This document shows positions 21,047 through 34,100 of a stretch of 64,000 nt of DNA, piece by piece (positions within the stretch are counted from its first letter, which is position 1; every line of letters starts with the position of its first letter). The position numbers and the translations under genes are program-made. The notes beneath the pieces were generated by a model. That model saw only the letters and a program-made list of their open reading frames with translations. It had not been told where the DNA came from and made no database searches. The stretch comes from Theristus sp. LFF4_11 (Eukaryota > Nematoda > Chromadorea > Monhysterida > Xyalidae), in NCBI GenBank assembly GCA_030248135.1, contig JASANC010003426.1, positions 1 to 64,000 on the forward strand, written 5' to 3'.

Positions 21047-21930
21047 ACAATTCCGGCCCGCTAATTCCGGCCTGAAGAGTTCCGGCCCGCTCATTCCGGC
21101 CTGAAGAATTCCGGCCCGAAGAATTCCGGCCCGGAGAATTCCGGCCCGAAGAATTCCGGCCCGGAGAATTCCGGCCCGACGAATTTTCGCCAGCAAGAAC
21201 AATATTAAACTACACGAAGTGATTTTTGGTAATAAAATATCGATGTTCACATGTTACAGTGTATTTTTAATGATGTTTGGAAATTGATTTTAATTGATGT
21301 TGTCAATTGATTTTTTTTGAAAGAGGAATCTTTTTTCAAAATAATAAATAAAAAGATTTTTTTATCACGAACCAGGATTTGTGAACCATTACTTATCAAC
21401 CGATTTTTGTTTCTGCTCTGTTTTGTCCTTTTGGTATTATTTCTGCATTATTTTATTTGCGTGATCTTGCTGGCTGGGTTGCATTTTCATTATTTCAGAC
21501 GTGACTTTTTTCGGTGCTTCAAAAAATTTCTTTTTTAGGCAAATTTCGCCAGGTGGGGTCGGGGTGTCAAGCAAATTTCGAGGGGGGGGGGGCACTGGTG
21601 CAGAAACACAAGTCATTATGTTGAACTTGTTAGAACAAAAATACAAACCTCAGGTATAATTCTGCACGGCTAACAAAGTTTCAAACTAGCTGTTTGAATT
21701 TTTTTATTCACGTCGTGAATAATTATAACCAATCGATATTTTATTACCAAAAATCACTTCGTGGTTTAATATTGTTCGTGTTGGCGATTATTCGTGGGGC
21801 CGGAATTCTCCGGGACGGGATTCTTCGGGCCGGAATTCTTCGGGCCGGAATTCTTCAGGCCGGAATTCTTCGGGCCGGAATGAGCGGGTCGGAATTCTTC
21901 GGGCCGGAATTTCGCGGGCCGGAATAGTAC
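21047..21930. mobile_element. Foldback-like element F2 with inverted GGCCGGAATTCTTC arrays
   Basis: Left arm 21047-21244: about nine 14-15 bp units (ATTCCGGCCCGAAGA), then a unique stretch. Right arm 21737-21930 is the reverse complement of both parts; GAACAATATTAAAC and TTTTTGGTAATAAAATATCG occur in both arms. The ~490-bp core has no coding frame but contains a G-run block like that of the hAT-like families. The build matches F1, with a different unit sequence. Confidence 0.8.
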
Positions 21931-21957
21931 ACGAGCCATGGTATGGTCTATTTTTTT

Positions 21958-22162
21958 AAACGTGTCCCACTGAAATGACGTCATGTGCCACAAGATATGC
22001 GCTTGTCGTTCACAGCAAACCAGACTATCCGTTTAGCCGATTTCATCCCGTAAACAAATGGTGAATGTCGAATCAGTCACACCAAACTGAAATTTTAGTA
22101 CCTGTACTTTGACAAACGGGCGTTTTTAAATAAAATGACGTCACGTTAGTCCGGACACGTTT
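21958..22162. mobile_element. Family G MITE, copy 1
   Basis: About 205 bp with ends AAACGTGTCC and GGACACGTTT; TGACGTCA palindromes lie just inside both ends. Related copies are at 31943-32128 (opposite orientation) and 46612-46815, and a fragment is at 23117-23155. Similarity with copy 2 continues past this left end through CTATTTTTTTAAACGTG, so the true left end may be slightly farther out. Confidence 0.75.
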
Positions 22163-22375
22163 GAATAAATTCACAATACAGTACTACATACAGATACAGC
22201 AGCACTGCTTTGGCGCATTTTAACTTCATCTAAACTTCATTTAAAATCAATCAATCAATCAATCTCCCATTCTGAAGCGTCACAAACAGGCTTCTTCTTG
22301 CTTGATGGAGGAAATGGAAGAACCACATTAACTTAACATACAAACAAATGATCACAGGCCACAGGCAGAGAAGAG

Positions 22376-24787
22376 ATGTCAACAACGACGATAATTCCGC
22401 AGACTTCTTCGCAGCTGAAGGCAGTCAATTCAGCTGCCAAGGTGAAGTGACCGATATCAGGAGGGATTGGGGAAAACAGACCAAAAGTTCAAGGTTTTTA
22501 AAAAAGTTTGTTAAATCTGGATTTTATAATTAATTAAAAAAACGAATTTTGGGCATCAAAATTGTAGTTTTACCTGAAAATGCGTTTAAGACACTCTACA
22601 GAAAGTGACATTATGTTTTTCTTGCCTGGAGTTTCGTGTGGATTTGGTTTTAATCGAACTAAAATGGTTTTGAAAGTATCGAGATCTTGAGAATGCATTG
22701 AAAGTCTTCACATTTCAGGGCGACCAATCAGCTGCGCTGCGACAGTTGGTGGCAATATTGAATGCAAGTGCTCAAGGCAAGATCATAAGTTAGTGTTGCC
22801 TTTATCAATTGCACAGCTTTGTCTTTACGTGTTTGTTTTTTCTGAAGAATTTGAAATCACGCATTTTCATGCTCATCTTTGTTTTTTTTCACAGAACAAA
22901 CGTCCACTGTGAATGATGAAGATGGCGTGGCAGCGTGTTGTTCGGAAGCACAGTTGATGTTAGACATGATTGATAATAGTGCAAACTGTGTGTCTGTTCG
23001 CTCGACCGTTTCGAACCAGTTCCATCAAGTTTCGGTGCGTACTGTATTGTTCGATACAGTTTTCCTGGGGGGGGGTGACAAAGAACACCAACAACCGTAA
23101 ACATGCATGCACACTCATATGACGTCATTTCGGCCGGACGCGTTTGAATAAGTCGGCTACGGATCATGGAAACATCACGAGTTACGCACGACTGGGCTAA
23201 GATGCGGATTTTTTATATTATTTTTTTACACGTTAGGTGCGTTCGAAGCTCCTCGTCGGACTTAGTTCAGCTAGACCATTTTCAGAACGATCCGGTGAAC
23301 TATATGAGCACAAATTGTGTTTTATTGATATTTTGTTCATTTCATAGATGGAAAATTGCATTTTCAGCAGTAAAACGGATTAGTAGTTCTCAGTTGTTTC
23401 TCTTTAGAAATAACCAAAGTTTACCCTGTGTGTGCCACAGGGCCTGCTCTTCAAAAAACCCATGTCTGGAAACGTATTGAAAACACGTACCAAGTTTCGC
23501 AATCACGTTGCGGGCAACTAACAGACGCAAGTTCACAAACAGCAATGACGTTTCGGTTGTGTGGTCATGAATTTATCGGGTATCTGAAAAATGGCCGTGT
23601 GGTGTGGTGTTCCACTCCAATTGTTCAACGTTATATCGCACGACTCCATTGTGGACCTCAAACACACGCGATACACACTAAACAACAAGATTTCGTAAGT
23701 TGGCCCAACCGACTGAAAAGCATGTTGTAAGTTGCAAAACAACAATTTCTGAAACGACATTTCAATTCAGCCAAGTCATTTCAACGCTAAAAATTGGCTT
23801 CATTAGTGATAAAATCAAAAAAAAACATGAAGTATGACGGTCAAAATGACCAAATAATGACAAATAGCTAAGTAAACAATGAAGTTTGGGAGAAAATTTA
23901 ATTTGAACTTTTAAAAAAATTTGTCGAACAATTTTGACTTATGTTGTGCGTTGAAATAAGGAATCTGATTCTGAATTTTCAGAGAAAAATAGAAGAAAAA
24001 TTTCCATTTTTTAGTTAAAAAATTCCGGATTAAAAAACGAAACAAATTAAACCTCCTAAACCTAGCACTAAATACGACTCACGAATGTTTTTATTTGATG
24101 ATTCATGCTTCGTAAATGTTTTTTTAGTTGCTCAACGTTTACACGCAGACGTCAGACCGTCGCACGGGTTGGCAGAGAGACTCGGCTGCAACAAACGTTG
24201 ACATTGAAGCGCATCGATTCGATGACTACGTGTTACGGATGAGGCTGTTCAGAGAAAGTCAGAGTTTGAGAGCAGCTGAAAGACGCAAACGAGGTCGAGT
24301 TGAGGCTGCTATCGAACTAGAGGAGACAGGCAACATGTGCAAGAAAACTGCAAGTGATGTTAATGTGGCACATCGATTACAGCAACCAGCAAACATCACT
24401 GATAAACGACAACGGAGTTTGACTGAGAATAAAGTGCAACACGGATCGAACGTTCGCACTGGCGAAGCAGCTGCCGTCTTGCCGAATCGCGTGACCGGTG
24501 CTGAGAAAGACAGCATTGCTCCAATGCAACTTGATGCACCCGCATCTGTTAACACTGCAAAAGGCGCCGAGAGGTTTGTTCCAAATGACCCAATCGGCGC
24601 CATCTTCCGACCGGAAACAGTGACAGACGTTGCAGAACGGAAACCAGCAAACAAGCAGACCAGTTTGCGGTTGTCGCGAGACGGGATCAAACATTTCCAC
24701 GCATCATTGAGCGTTCCGCAGGAGCTGCTTGCTTTCTGCTTTGACGTGTTGACCGAGTGGCGCACAAATGCAGCAACCAGTGGATGA
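22376..24787 (+). CDS. Unrecognised spliced gene
   Basis: Proposed exons: 22376-22441 (ATG), 22719-22776, 22895-23034, 23441-23694 and 24128-24787 (stop). Splice sites are good: GTGAAG, a GC donor AAG|GCAAGA, GTGCGT and GTAAGT. A polyadenylation signal AATAAA is at 24952. The long last exon begins LLNVYTQTSDRRTGWQRD, then a basic helical stretch (RMRLFRESQSLRAAERRKRG), a low-complexity middle and a helical C-terminus. The exon 23441-23694 encodes a compact segment with LCGHEFIGYLKNGRVVWC. Its phase does not join exon 3 directly, so a small exon may be missing from 23035-23440. I do not recognise the protein and assign no function. Confidence 0.5.
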
Positions 24788-25137
24788 GCATCTCTCCATC
24801 ATTCGGTTTTGTTGATCTCGGGCGTTTTTTATGTGGTGCATGGGTGATTGTTGTGATGCGAGTATGACACTGCCTGTTTCCTTGTTGTTGCATGATGATG
24901 ATTTGCTTTGTTGCAGGTTGTTGTTCTTTCATTCCGTTTTTTGACAAGAGAAATAAAAATGAGACGATTTTGTGAAATTAGAGTTTGTAAAACTATTGAT
25001 GGTTCAACTGTTCAATACCACAAGCGGTGCATTCGGCACACTTGTATGTTTGATCAACAAATCTGAAGTACGAAAAAACTACGAATTTGAACAGATTTTC
25101 GACTTGCACCGAGTTGCGAGTAAGAAACAAAAGAAAA

Positions 25138-28100
25138 ATGCGGTGCGATGGTGAGGACGCGTCACTGGCTGACGCTGGTCGCATCGACGCACTCGCGAAC
25201 GGGCGCATCTTTGCTGCCGAGAACGCGAGCGCACGCCTGGCCTCGAATAAAGTCGCGTCAAGTTTCAGCCCTGTTCTTCCGGCATTTCATTGTGTTCGTA
25301 CATTTATTGGAACAAAATGACGCCTGTCGCTCAATTGGTTTTGTGTGTTCTCTCAGACTCATTCGCTGTCGTCTGAAGACTCGCAGGGTGACGTGGATTG
25401 GGAGAACTGGGGCACGGACGACGATGCTGACGAAGCGCAGTCGCACGGTGTGTGTTAGGGCTACGTTCACCGACTTCTTATTAGGGTTGGCTGTGGTAAA
25501 AGCCGCGCCTTTTTACGATGAAAACTAGCATTTTTGCGGGATTAAAAAATCGACTTCGAAAAAGCAGAAAAATTGCGTTTTTTCGGGATTGTGGTTTTTA
25601 ACCTTATTACGGCCGGTTTGGAAAATACGCTTTTAAGCCAACCTACAGTCGAACTCAATAACATATCCAACTAGCTGATTGATTGATGCATATCTTGTGC
25701 ATGGATTACTGTAGAGGCGGAGTTTGGTTTGCATAGAATCCATGCATCACGTGAGCACTAACCAATCAGCTGGTTGGATATGTTATTGAGTTGGACTGTA
25801 GTACAACAGTGGTTTTGCCAAATGTTTACCATTTTCCTCCACTTGTGTTTTGCGCAGACGGCAGCGATTGGTTGCGTTCGTGCGCGGCCGTGGTGACCAA
25901 CGACACCGGCGAATTGCTGGTGCTGGCGCACGGGCGACTGCTGGCGGCCGTCAACGTGAACACGCAGCCGCACCATGTCCGTCGTTCGCATGCTTCGTTT
26001 CATTTTACGGCCTTTCATCGCACGGCGTTTCGCATCGATCCATTATTGCGGTTGCCTATTTCCTTGTAACTCATGTGTTGCATTGATTGAGAAACTTCGG
26101 CAGTGTGGTCCTGAACATCGTTGGAGAGTTTGTCAGGCTCTGTATTTCTTTCGAATAAGCATCGTGTGGACGTGAAGCGAGGTTCAATGACAGTTCTCAT
26201 TTCGCATTGTGTGTCCACAGGTGCGCACATGCAACATCGACGGCGCTGTCAGCGAAAATGCCCGTGCGTCGGATGAGCTGATCACGAGTGTCTGTTGTGT
26301 CAGTGTTGGCTTTGCGAGCGCACGTCGCACGGAGACACGGGCGCACGATTGGGTCGCTGTGCTCGTCGGCACCAGCAACGGCAGTTTGCACTGTTACACC
26401 GAACGATTGACATTGATATACAGGCGAGAGCACGCGGCACATCGCAAAACAGTGATTAGTTTTGTGGTGATTTTTGCATTCATCGGACATCAGCTGATTG
26501 TGTCGCACAACAGCAAGTGCCGTGCTCTTTCTGTGCAAAATCGCCCACAGTGGTGCAACGAGTGTCGGCAAAGTGCTCACCGTGTCACAGTTTCTTTGCC
26601 TCTGCAGCGTTCAGTTCAGCCGCAGCGCAGTGCAGTCGATTCGCGTGTGCACGGGTCTGCACGGCGCACAGGAGCTGTTCGTGGCACACGCGCAGTGCGT
26701 CGTCGTCGTCAACGGTCTCTCGCTGTTCACTGCGTTGCACGCGTGTCGCAACCAGGTTCCGTGCATGGGGGCTTGCTGTTGGGCATATTGGTGCACTGAG
26801 ATACTCGCTCTCTAGCTGGTCGACGAGTTCAGGGCAGTCTAAATGGGTGGTGTTATTTTGCAAAAGACATGCGCTCGCTTCATCAGCGGGAAATAATTTT
26901 CCATTCTCTAGTGTGATTCGAACGCCTATCCGACCTGTGGTTTTCTACAAACAAGAACGAAAAAACAGCGCCGATGGCGAATTCACAAGCGTGCAAGTTT
27001 GGTGTTTTTGGCGTGAAAAGTAGCGCAAGTTTCCATCGAACAGAAAACTCCAAAGACGATGCAATGCAAATGAGACGCGGCTGCGAACACGCGAGACACA
27101 CCAATGGGCTTGCTGTGTCTGAGTGTGAGCGTGCGTCTTTGTTGCTGTTGCAGGTTGCACGCACACGACAAATGCCGGAGAACGTAGAGCTGCTGTTTAA
27201 GAAGTATCGTCCGGATCGCATGAAACGCTGGTGCGATGCGACCCCGCTCGGGCCACACCAACCGACGCTGTTCGATCAGCTCGCCACTGCGTCCGCTATT
27301 GGTGGATTCAATGTGGGTCGCGCCTGATATCGCAGTGTTGCTGACGAACGCTCCAACACTCAAAATGTAGCACAAATGTGCATTCTGTGCATTTTCAACA
27401 ACTCCACTTGCTTTTTGGCATGTTGATTGGCTGCATTGGGCTAGTGAACCAATCAGCGAACACAATTCAAAAGCAGCCAATCAAAATCAGTTCATTTCAG
27501 TTGAATTTTAGTCGTAAACTGTCATGTGACGAATTTAACGTTTCTAAACGTGAAATTAAAATTTCCTCCAGCCATCACTGCGTGCGAATCGACCGTTGTA
27601 CAGCACGTTTCTGTTTGTTGGTGATGACCCATTATTGAATTGCTGCTGGCATGAAGACACCGCCGCGGCACCCGTTGTATCGGACGCGATTTACAGCTTT
27701 GCTGACAAAATCAAGTGCGTCTGCGTTCGGTGGCACTTTTGTCAACCAAATAAATGTCAACGATGACAGCAAAAATGCAAACTTGATTATTTTTCTCCGC
27801 TAAAGGCTCATTCCTAATTTGTATTGAAGCGAAAATAGCCTTCACGACGCATTACTTTACTTCTTCACCAGAGGTGTGCACGCCGGACAATTCTTGCTGG
27901 TACCGGCTCGGGTGGCTGCGCGACGTCGACCCCACCCCACCACATTTTTTTCTCGCAAATTTAGTGTCAGGCAAAACTGACCTCGCAAAAACACGGCTAC
28001 TCAACATCTGACCATCAGCTAGCATGTGTACAACATATCTAATGTACGAGGGTCAACATTTTTTTGCGAATACACACAAATGGTCGTTTGTTCTGTGTTT

Positions 28101-31100
28101 CGTTCGAAAGGCGGCTGTCAATTTAAATGAAAAATGGTAATCGTAGCGTCTTCGCGTCGCGAAGAAAATTTTGAAAAAATAGGTCCTGAGAACGCATTTT
28201 ACCTTGCGATTTTTGGATGTCATCCAAATTAGTTAGCTTTCTGTGACACCTATTCAAGTGTAAAAAACAGATGTTTCGAAACGGAGCGAACAAAAAGCTT
28301 ACGTAGGAGCTAGATAGACCAAATGACTGTTGATTCGGTCAAAACAACAAAAATATTCAAAAATTGAATCGAACCGTTGTCAACAAAACACTGGACAATC
28401 TGAAAAACGAACGATGAATTCTTGACTATTGCATGATTGCCATTGTTAAACAAATCCTAAGGTGTCCACGGCTTGCGCCGGAGGCGCAGAAAATTTTTGA
28501 ATCTGGGCACAAAATTTCTTTACAAAACAGTCCCCTGAAATCTTTAAAAATTGAGAAAACAGCTTCGAAACAGAAAACTGACGCAAACGACATTTTTTTT
28601 GCGTCATCCCAATTTATTTTGCGTCATTGGCGCACGATTTCGCGTCAAAAACCCTGGTTGGCTGTACCACTTGTATTTGCGGAATAAAATGTGCTTACCA
28701 TCTACACATGCGCTGCGCGATTTCAAATGCAAATACATTACACCACACCATACAAAAGTGCCACTGCAGTGCACGAACTTTTGAAGATCTGTTTCAGTCA
28801 ATTGAAATGTTCGAATTCAATTTCAAAGTAGTTTTTATTTCATTTGCGAAAATTTGGTCTCTTCCAACCGAGGTGCTGCGCGACGTAGCCCCCCGTAACC
28901 TCCCTCAGTTGTCAAACCTGAGAGAAAACTGTAGTTTTCGTCCGCTGAGTTCACCTCCAAAAAACACGAAAGAAAGCTTCATTCTGCAATTGAGAATAAG
29001 ATTTTCGTGTGCCGCGTGCGTCGTCGTTGCGTCAACGTCGCGCACCACGTCACAAATGAGAAAAAGTGAGCTTTGTCAATCACTTTAGGAAACATTCACT
29101 CCAATTCCAATCCAGCACAGGTCGAGGTCACAACAACGCTTATCACAATCACAAGTCACCACAACAATCATCGCATGTTCACAACCTTGTTTGAACAAGA
29201 TTAGGATTTATTTGGAATGGTTTTGTTTTCTCCATTGGTCACAAAGTGTTTGAAAGCGACAGCAGTGACTTCTGTGAATTAAAATGATTGGTCACAGCGA
29301 TTTCAGCAGCTCACAATAAAAGCACAATGAGCAACCGTAATTTAGACTGATAGATGCGCGACATGGGATTTCGAAGTAATTTTTCAAATTCATGTGTGAA
29401 ACTTTTGTCTCTTTCAACTCTGACCGAGGCACTGCGCGACGTAGCCCCCAGGCCCTGCGCGACGCGCGACGTTTGCCGGTACCGGTACCCCCTAAGTACC
29501 CCCCGTGCACATCTTTGCTTCACTTTATTCATGAGGCTAAATACTGCAACCTTTCATTTCAGTTCCAATCTGAGAGCACGCCTGTCATTTATGTCCAAGA
29601 CCCTGCACAAGCACAACGGGTCTTCACTCCTCTTCATCATGAGTAGACCTAAATTGGAGAAGTGAATAATTGGGTCACGTCATAATATCGAATAACTGGC
29701 ACCATCGCACGCAAGCAATCAATGTGGCCAAGCATTTCTCGCTTGCCTCCATTGTCACAGGTCGACCGTGTTTGGCAGCTGGCGTCCAGGTGGCGTCGGT
29801 GGTCAATCGGCTCGCGACGAGCGCCGTCTGCCGGTCGACGAGCGAAACAGTGCGTTGGCGTCGCGCTCAGTGCTGCGTGACTCGTGTCGTGTTGCGCTCA
29901 CCGTCACACCGGCACACTGTGGCCTGCTACAGACGAGCCTGGCTGCTGTGGTCGACTCAAAAGCACGCGTGCTCCTGATTGATGTGCGTTGTTGGCTTTT
30001 ATGTGCTCAAGTGAAACCGATGTGCCGAGGGTTTTTTATTTAGCTTGATTAATGTATCAATGCTTGCGGTGTGTTTTTTTGAGTGCTAAAGTCACGATTA
30101 TTCTCGAGCTTAACACTTCTGATTGATCGCTTTGGGTCAACACTAAACAGACGCTGCACAGCTTCCATTGTTTACTTGCAGCTGCACGAGCGTTTGATTG
30201 TGCGCGTGTGGAAAGGCTACCGAGACGCCGAGTGCTGCTGGCTGCTGACGAGCGAACACGACCGGCACAATGCGGCGCACCAGAAGCACGCGCTCTTCTT
30301 GGTCATTCACGCGCCACGCCGTGCGCTACTGGAGGTCAGTGAACACTAACAATGTGACCATTGGCCACTATCACACACTGAAGTTCACACGTTTATTTGT
30401 TGACGCGATCATTTACTCTTGCACCGACCAATACAGTCAATCGATCAAATTTTTACAAAAATGAGTTTGTTGTTTATCACCGCTGGTAAAGACGGCAAGT
30501 CTGTTGTTTGCATTTTCACGCGGTTGGCGCACCTCGTGGTGTCCCGTGGCTCGTCAGACAGTACGACGGACACTTGGCCACACCTGAACGTGTTCACTCA
30601 GATCAGCACAGATCTCATGATGTGACATTCACATTGGTCTATGTGAAGCAAACGTCAGTGAGCCCACGAACGAGAAGCAGCCAAACTCGGCCAGTACAGT
30701 GGCGTTTTGCGTTGCAGGTCTGGTCTGTGCTGAGTGGTCCCCGTGTGGCTGCGTGCAACGTGCCGCGTGGCGCACGCCTGTGCACGTGCAGCGCCACGAG
30801 TGCGCTGTCGATGTTGCCAGCGTCAGGCGTGCTCCATGCCGCTGACGCCACGGCAACCACGCAGCCTGTGCATGCTGCGTCTGCTGCCGCGCGCACCGTG
30901 CTCCTGCTCGCACCGGACGGCGCGCTAAAGGTCACTTTTGTAGTCACTCACAATGCAGCCGCCACAGTCGAACTGTGAGTCATGCGCAATCAGCTGACTG
31001 GCCACTTTTTAGTTTCACTATGCACTGACCGATGCAGCCGACAGCGTGTCAGACTCAAGTTTGCAATGTGCATCTTTTATATGTCCAGCTTCTAATAATT

Positions 31101-34100
31101 TTATGCGTTCCAAAAGTGAAGAGTTCGTTTTCGAGTTCTTATTGAATTTTGGCGAATTCTTTCGATTTTTTAAGACCTCTTCGCGTTTGCCTTGTCTTAA
31201 TGACAATAAAATGACTGTTTTGACTGCGGTTTCACGATTACAATTTTCACACCAATAACCAACAGCAATCTGTCCATTGCAGCGTCTATCAGTGCCGTAC
31301 TCTGCTGCCCTCAGTGACGTCTCATGTGCCAGTGCTCGTGACCACGTGTCCCTGAAACAAGTGACCTTGCTTGTTCGTGAGCTGGCGAACGCTGATGACG
31401 GCGACAAGGCAGCAACAATCGAGCACAAACTTTGCACCACCCTGCGTCGACTGCGCAGCACGCACGCGAAGCGCACAGCGCTAAAAACATGCATGGTTGG
31501 TCTCGTTTGACAGTGTGAGCTGAGGGAAACTGTCAACCGTAGTTGTTCTGTAGGGCGGTTCACCACGTAAATTGCACTGATATTTATTGTTGTCGTTTGA
31601 GTGACACACGAACGTCATCATCTCAGGGCAACCACCTGAATCTGGACAAAAAAATCAGTGTGCCCAATTTGAAAGGCAGCCAAGCAGGTGATTGCGTGTG
31701 GTTTGCAGTTCCCTGTTGTCTTACAGTCATTATTGACGCACGATGACTGTGCGCTGGCATGCCGCTTGGTGGATGCGCTCTCAGTGGAGGATGACGCCGG
31801 TCAGTCGGTCGAGGCACGTCTCTTGCATCGCCAGCTGGCGCTCGTCACCCAACTTGCGAACGCGCACGCCACAGTTAGAGCACAGGGGGAGGGCCACGGA
31901 GACGAAGACGACGATGAAACACTCAACCTGGTAAAAACGGCCAAACGTGTCCGGACTAAAATGACGTCATTTGCTTTAAAAACGCCCGTTTGTCAAAGTA
32001 CAGGCACTAAAATTTTAGTTAGGTGTGACTGATTCGACATTCACCATTTTTTTACGGGAAGTCTGGTTTGCTGTGAACGGCAAGCGCATGTTTTGCGGCA
32101 CATGACGTCATTTTAGTGGGACACGTTTAAAAAAATAGGTCATACCATTTAGCATGGTGCCAGCTGTCCACAGTTTTCTTTATGTTAGTTTGAGGCAAAA
32201 AACACTTCGCGCGAATTTGACGTAACACGTTTTGCTTGTGAGTTTCTCATTTTGGTTTGGGAAAAGGTTATTCCGTCGCCGGGAGTTGAACCCGGGCCTT
32301 GTGGGTGAGAGCCACAAATCCTAACCGCTAGACCACGACGGAGTTGTAATTGCATTGACTTTACTCGAACACGTTACCAGTGCAGCCACTCCACCATTGT
32401 GTTTGTTATCGGGCGCTACGTGCGTTGTCTTTTATGACACTATAAAATAAAAGCAGTTGAATGTTTCACCACAACAGAAGCATTATTTGTTGGAGAAGAG
32501 GCCTGCAGTGGTGCAGAAGTACTTTGGCGACCAACATGTACCCCAGTGGAACTGTTTTTTTTTTATTGCAGAAAACAGTGAACGAATTGTTGCTGGTTGG
32601 ACAGAGCGAACTGAACGAGTTGATGCGACTGATTGCGACGGTGAGACAGTCAGACAGGGGCAGGACCAGACACACGCACACGCACTGCTGGACGCTCGCG
32701 GACACACTCAGGTCGAACTGCTTGCTCGTTCTCTTCATCACCATAAAGCGAATCACCGAACCACTGAAAATATGATTACAACAGTTGCATGCATGTGAAA
32801 TCGGTTTTCTTGACAACACTGGTTGTATTCAAACTCTGTTTTTTGTTAGTCTAACGACAATCGTTTGTTGCCAATTTAACAAGGCACCAAGTTTGTTGAT
32901 GATTATAATTGCTACAAATCACGAACAATCAACTTGTTCACTCGAGTATCGTTTCGTCATTTTCAGTGTTTTCGACATTGAGACAGTGGCTCACAGTTCG
33001 GACGTGTCCGCCAACGAGCCAGCTGCCTTTCACAGAGTGCACTTGTCTCCGCACGTGTCCCCCGACCAGCTGGCTGAGTTTGGTCGATTCGTTTTCGAGC
33101 GTGTACTTTTGGCTGAGAGCAGTCTGCGTGTGCTGATGCAGGTGAGTGGAAGAACAAGAAAGAGAATGGAGTAATGACTGAAAAGGGCTTGATGTTCTTT
33201 GATTCTGCTTTCATCGTTGATACTTGATAGAATTAAGATCTGAAAGTGTTATCTTCTGGGGAAAACATTTGAGTGAGCAGTTCTGCCTGGTGTCCGTCGC
33301 ATTGAAAGGGCACCGTAGTTTTCTGTGTAGCTACCCGAAAGCGAAGCAGTCGCAACAGTGGCTGATCGCATGCACGTTGCAGCAGTCGCTGGCGCAGTTT
33401 GGCGTGTCGCATGCGGACGCGTGTCGTGTGCTGTGCGCGTACTGGCTGCACGGCCGTCAACAGCGCAGCGTCTACCCGCCGTGCCTCTATCGACTGATCT
33501 CAGCCTTAACGGCACATTCTGCCAGCTCGAATGACCAGAAGCGAACAGCGTCATTCCCAAAAGCAGACGACGACGGTGAGAGCGACTGTCTGCTCGTGAT
33601 CGAACGTGCCGTCATTGAAGCAGATCGTTTGGCTGAGGCGCTCACACTGTGCCTCGTGACCAGAGCGGTCGCACGAGCACAACAGAAACACGGACAACGC
33701 GCGCTGATGCAGCTTGATGACGACGATGATGACAAGCCGTTGGCGTATGCGCAGATTGGTGAGTGGCGTCGGCGTGTGTTCGTTTGCCTGAGGCGTCCGC
33801 GTGTGTTTTTGTCTGCCGATCACTCGGGGGCACTGCAGATTCGGAAATCTCTCTATTGCAGTTGTGCCAGGTGCCCCGTGGCTCGTCAGTGCGACGTACA
33901 CTTTGCCCAAAGTTGCACTGTGTGTACAGTCAAACTCGATGCAGCCAATCAAAGCGAACTATATCCTGGAAAAGAATCGCAGAATTTGTTTGCGTGAAAT
34001 GTTCACAATAGTTAGGCCTTCGGTTGGTTTTCACAAAAATGCAGAGTGCTGCTGGTTGCATTGCAGATGAGTCCAGCGAGGTGCACATGGACGAGCGGCA

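Noticed and set aside
29761..29983. Frameshift in a Rab3gap2 exon
   Set aside because: The apparent shift disappears when the exon 27572-27714, ending in phase 2, is included.
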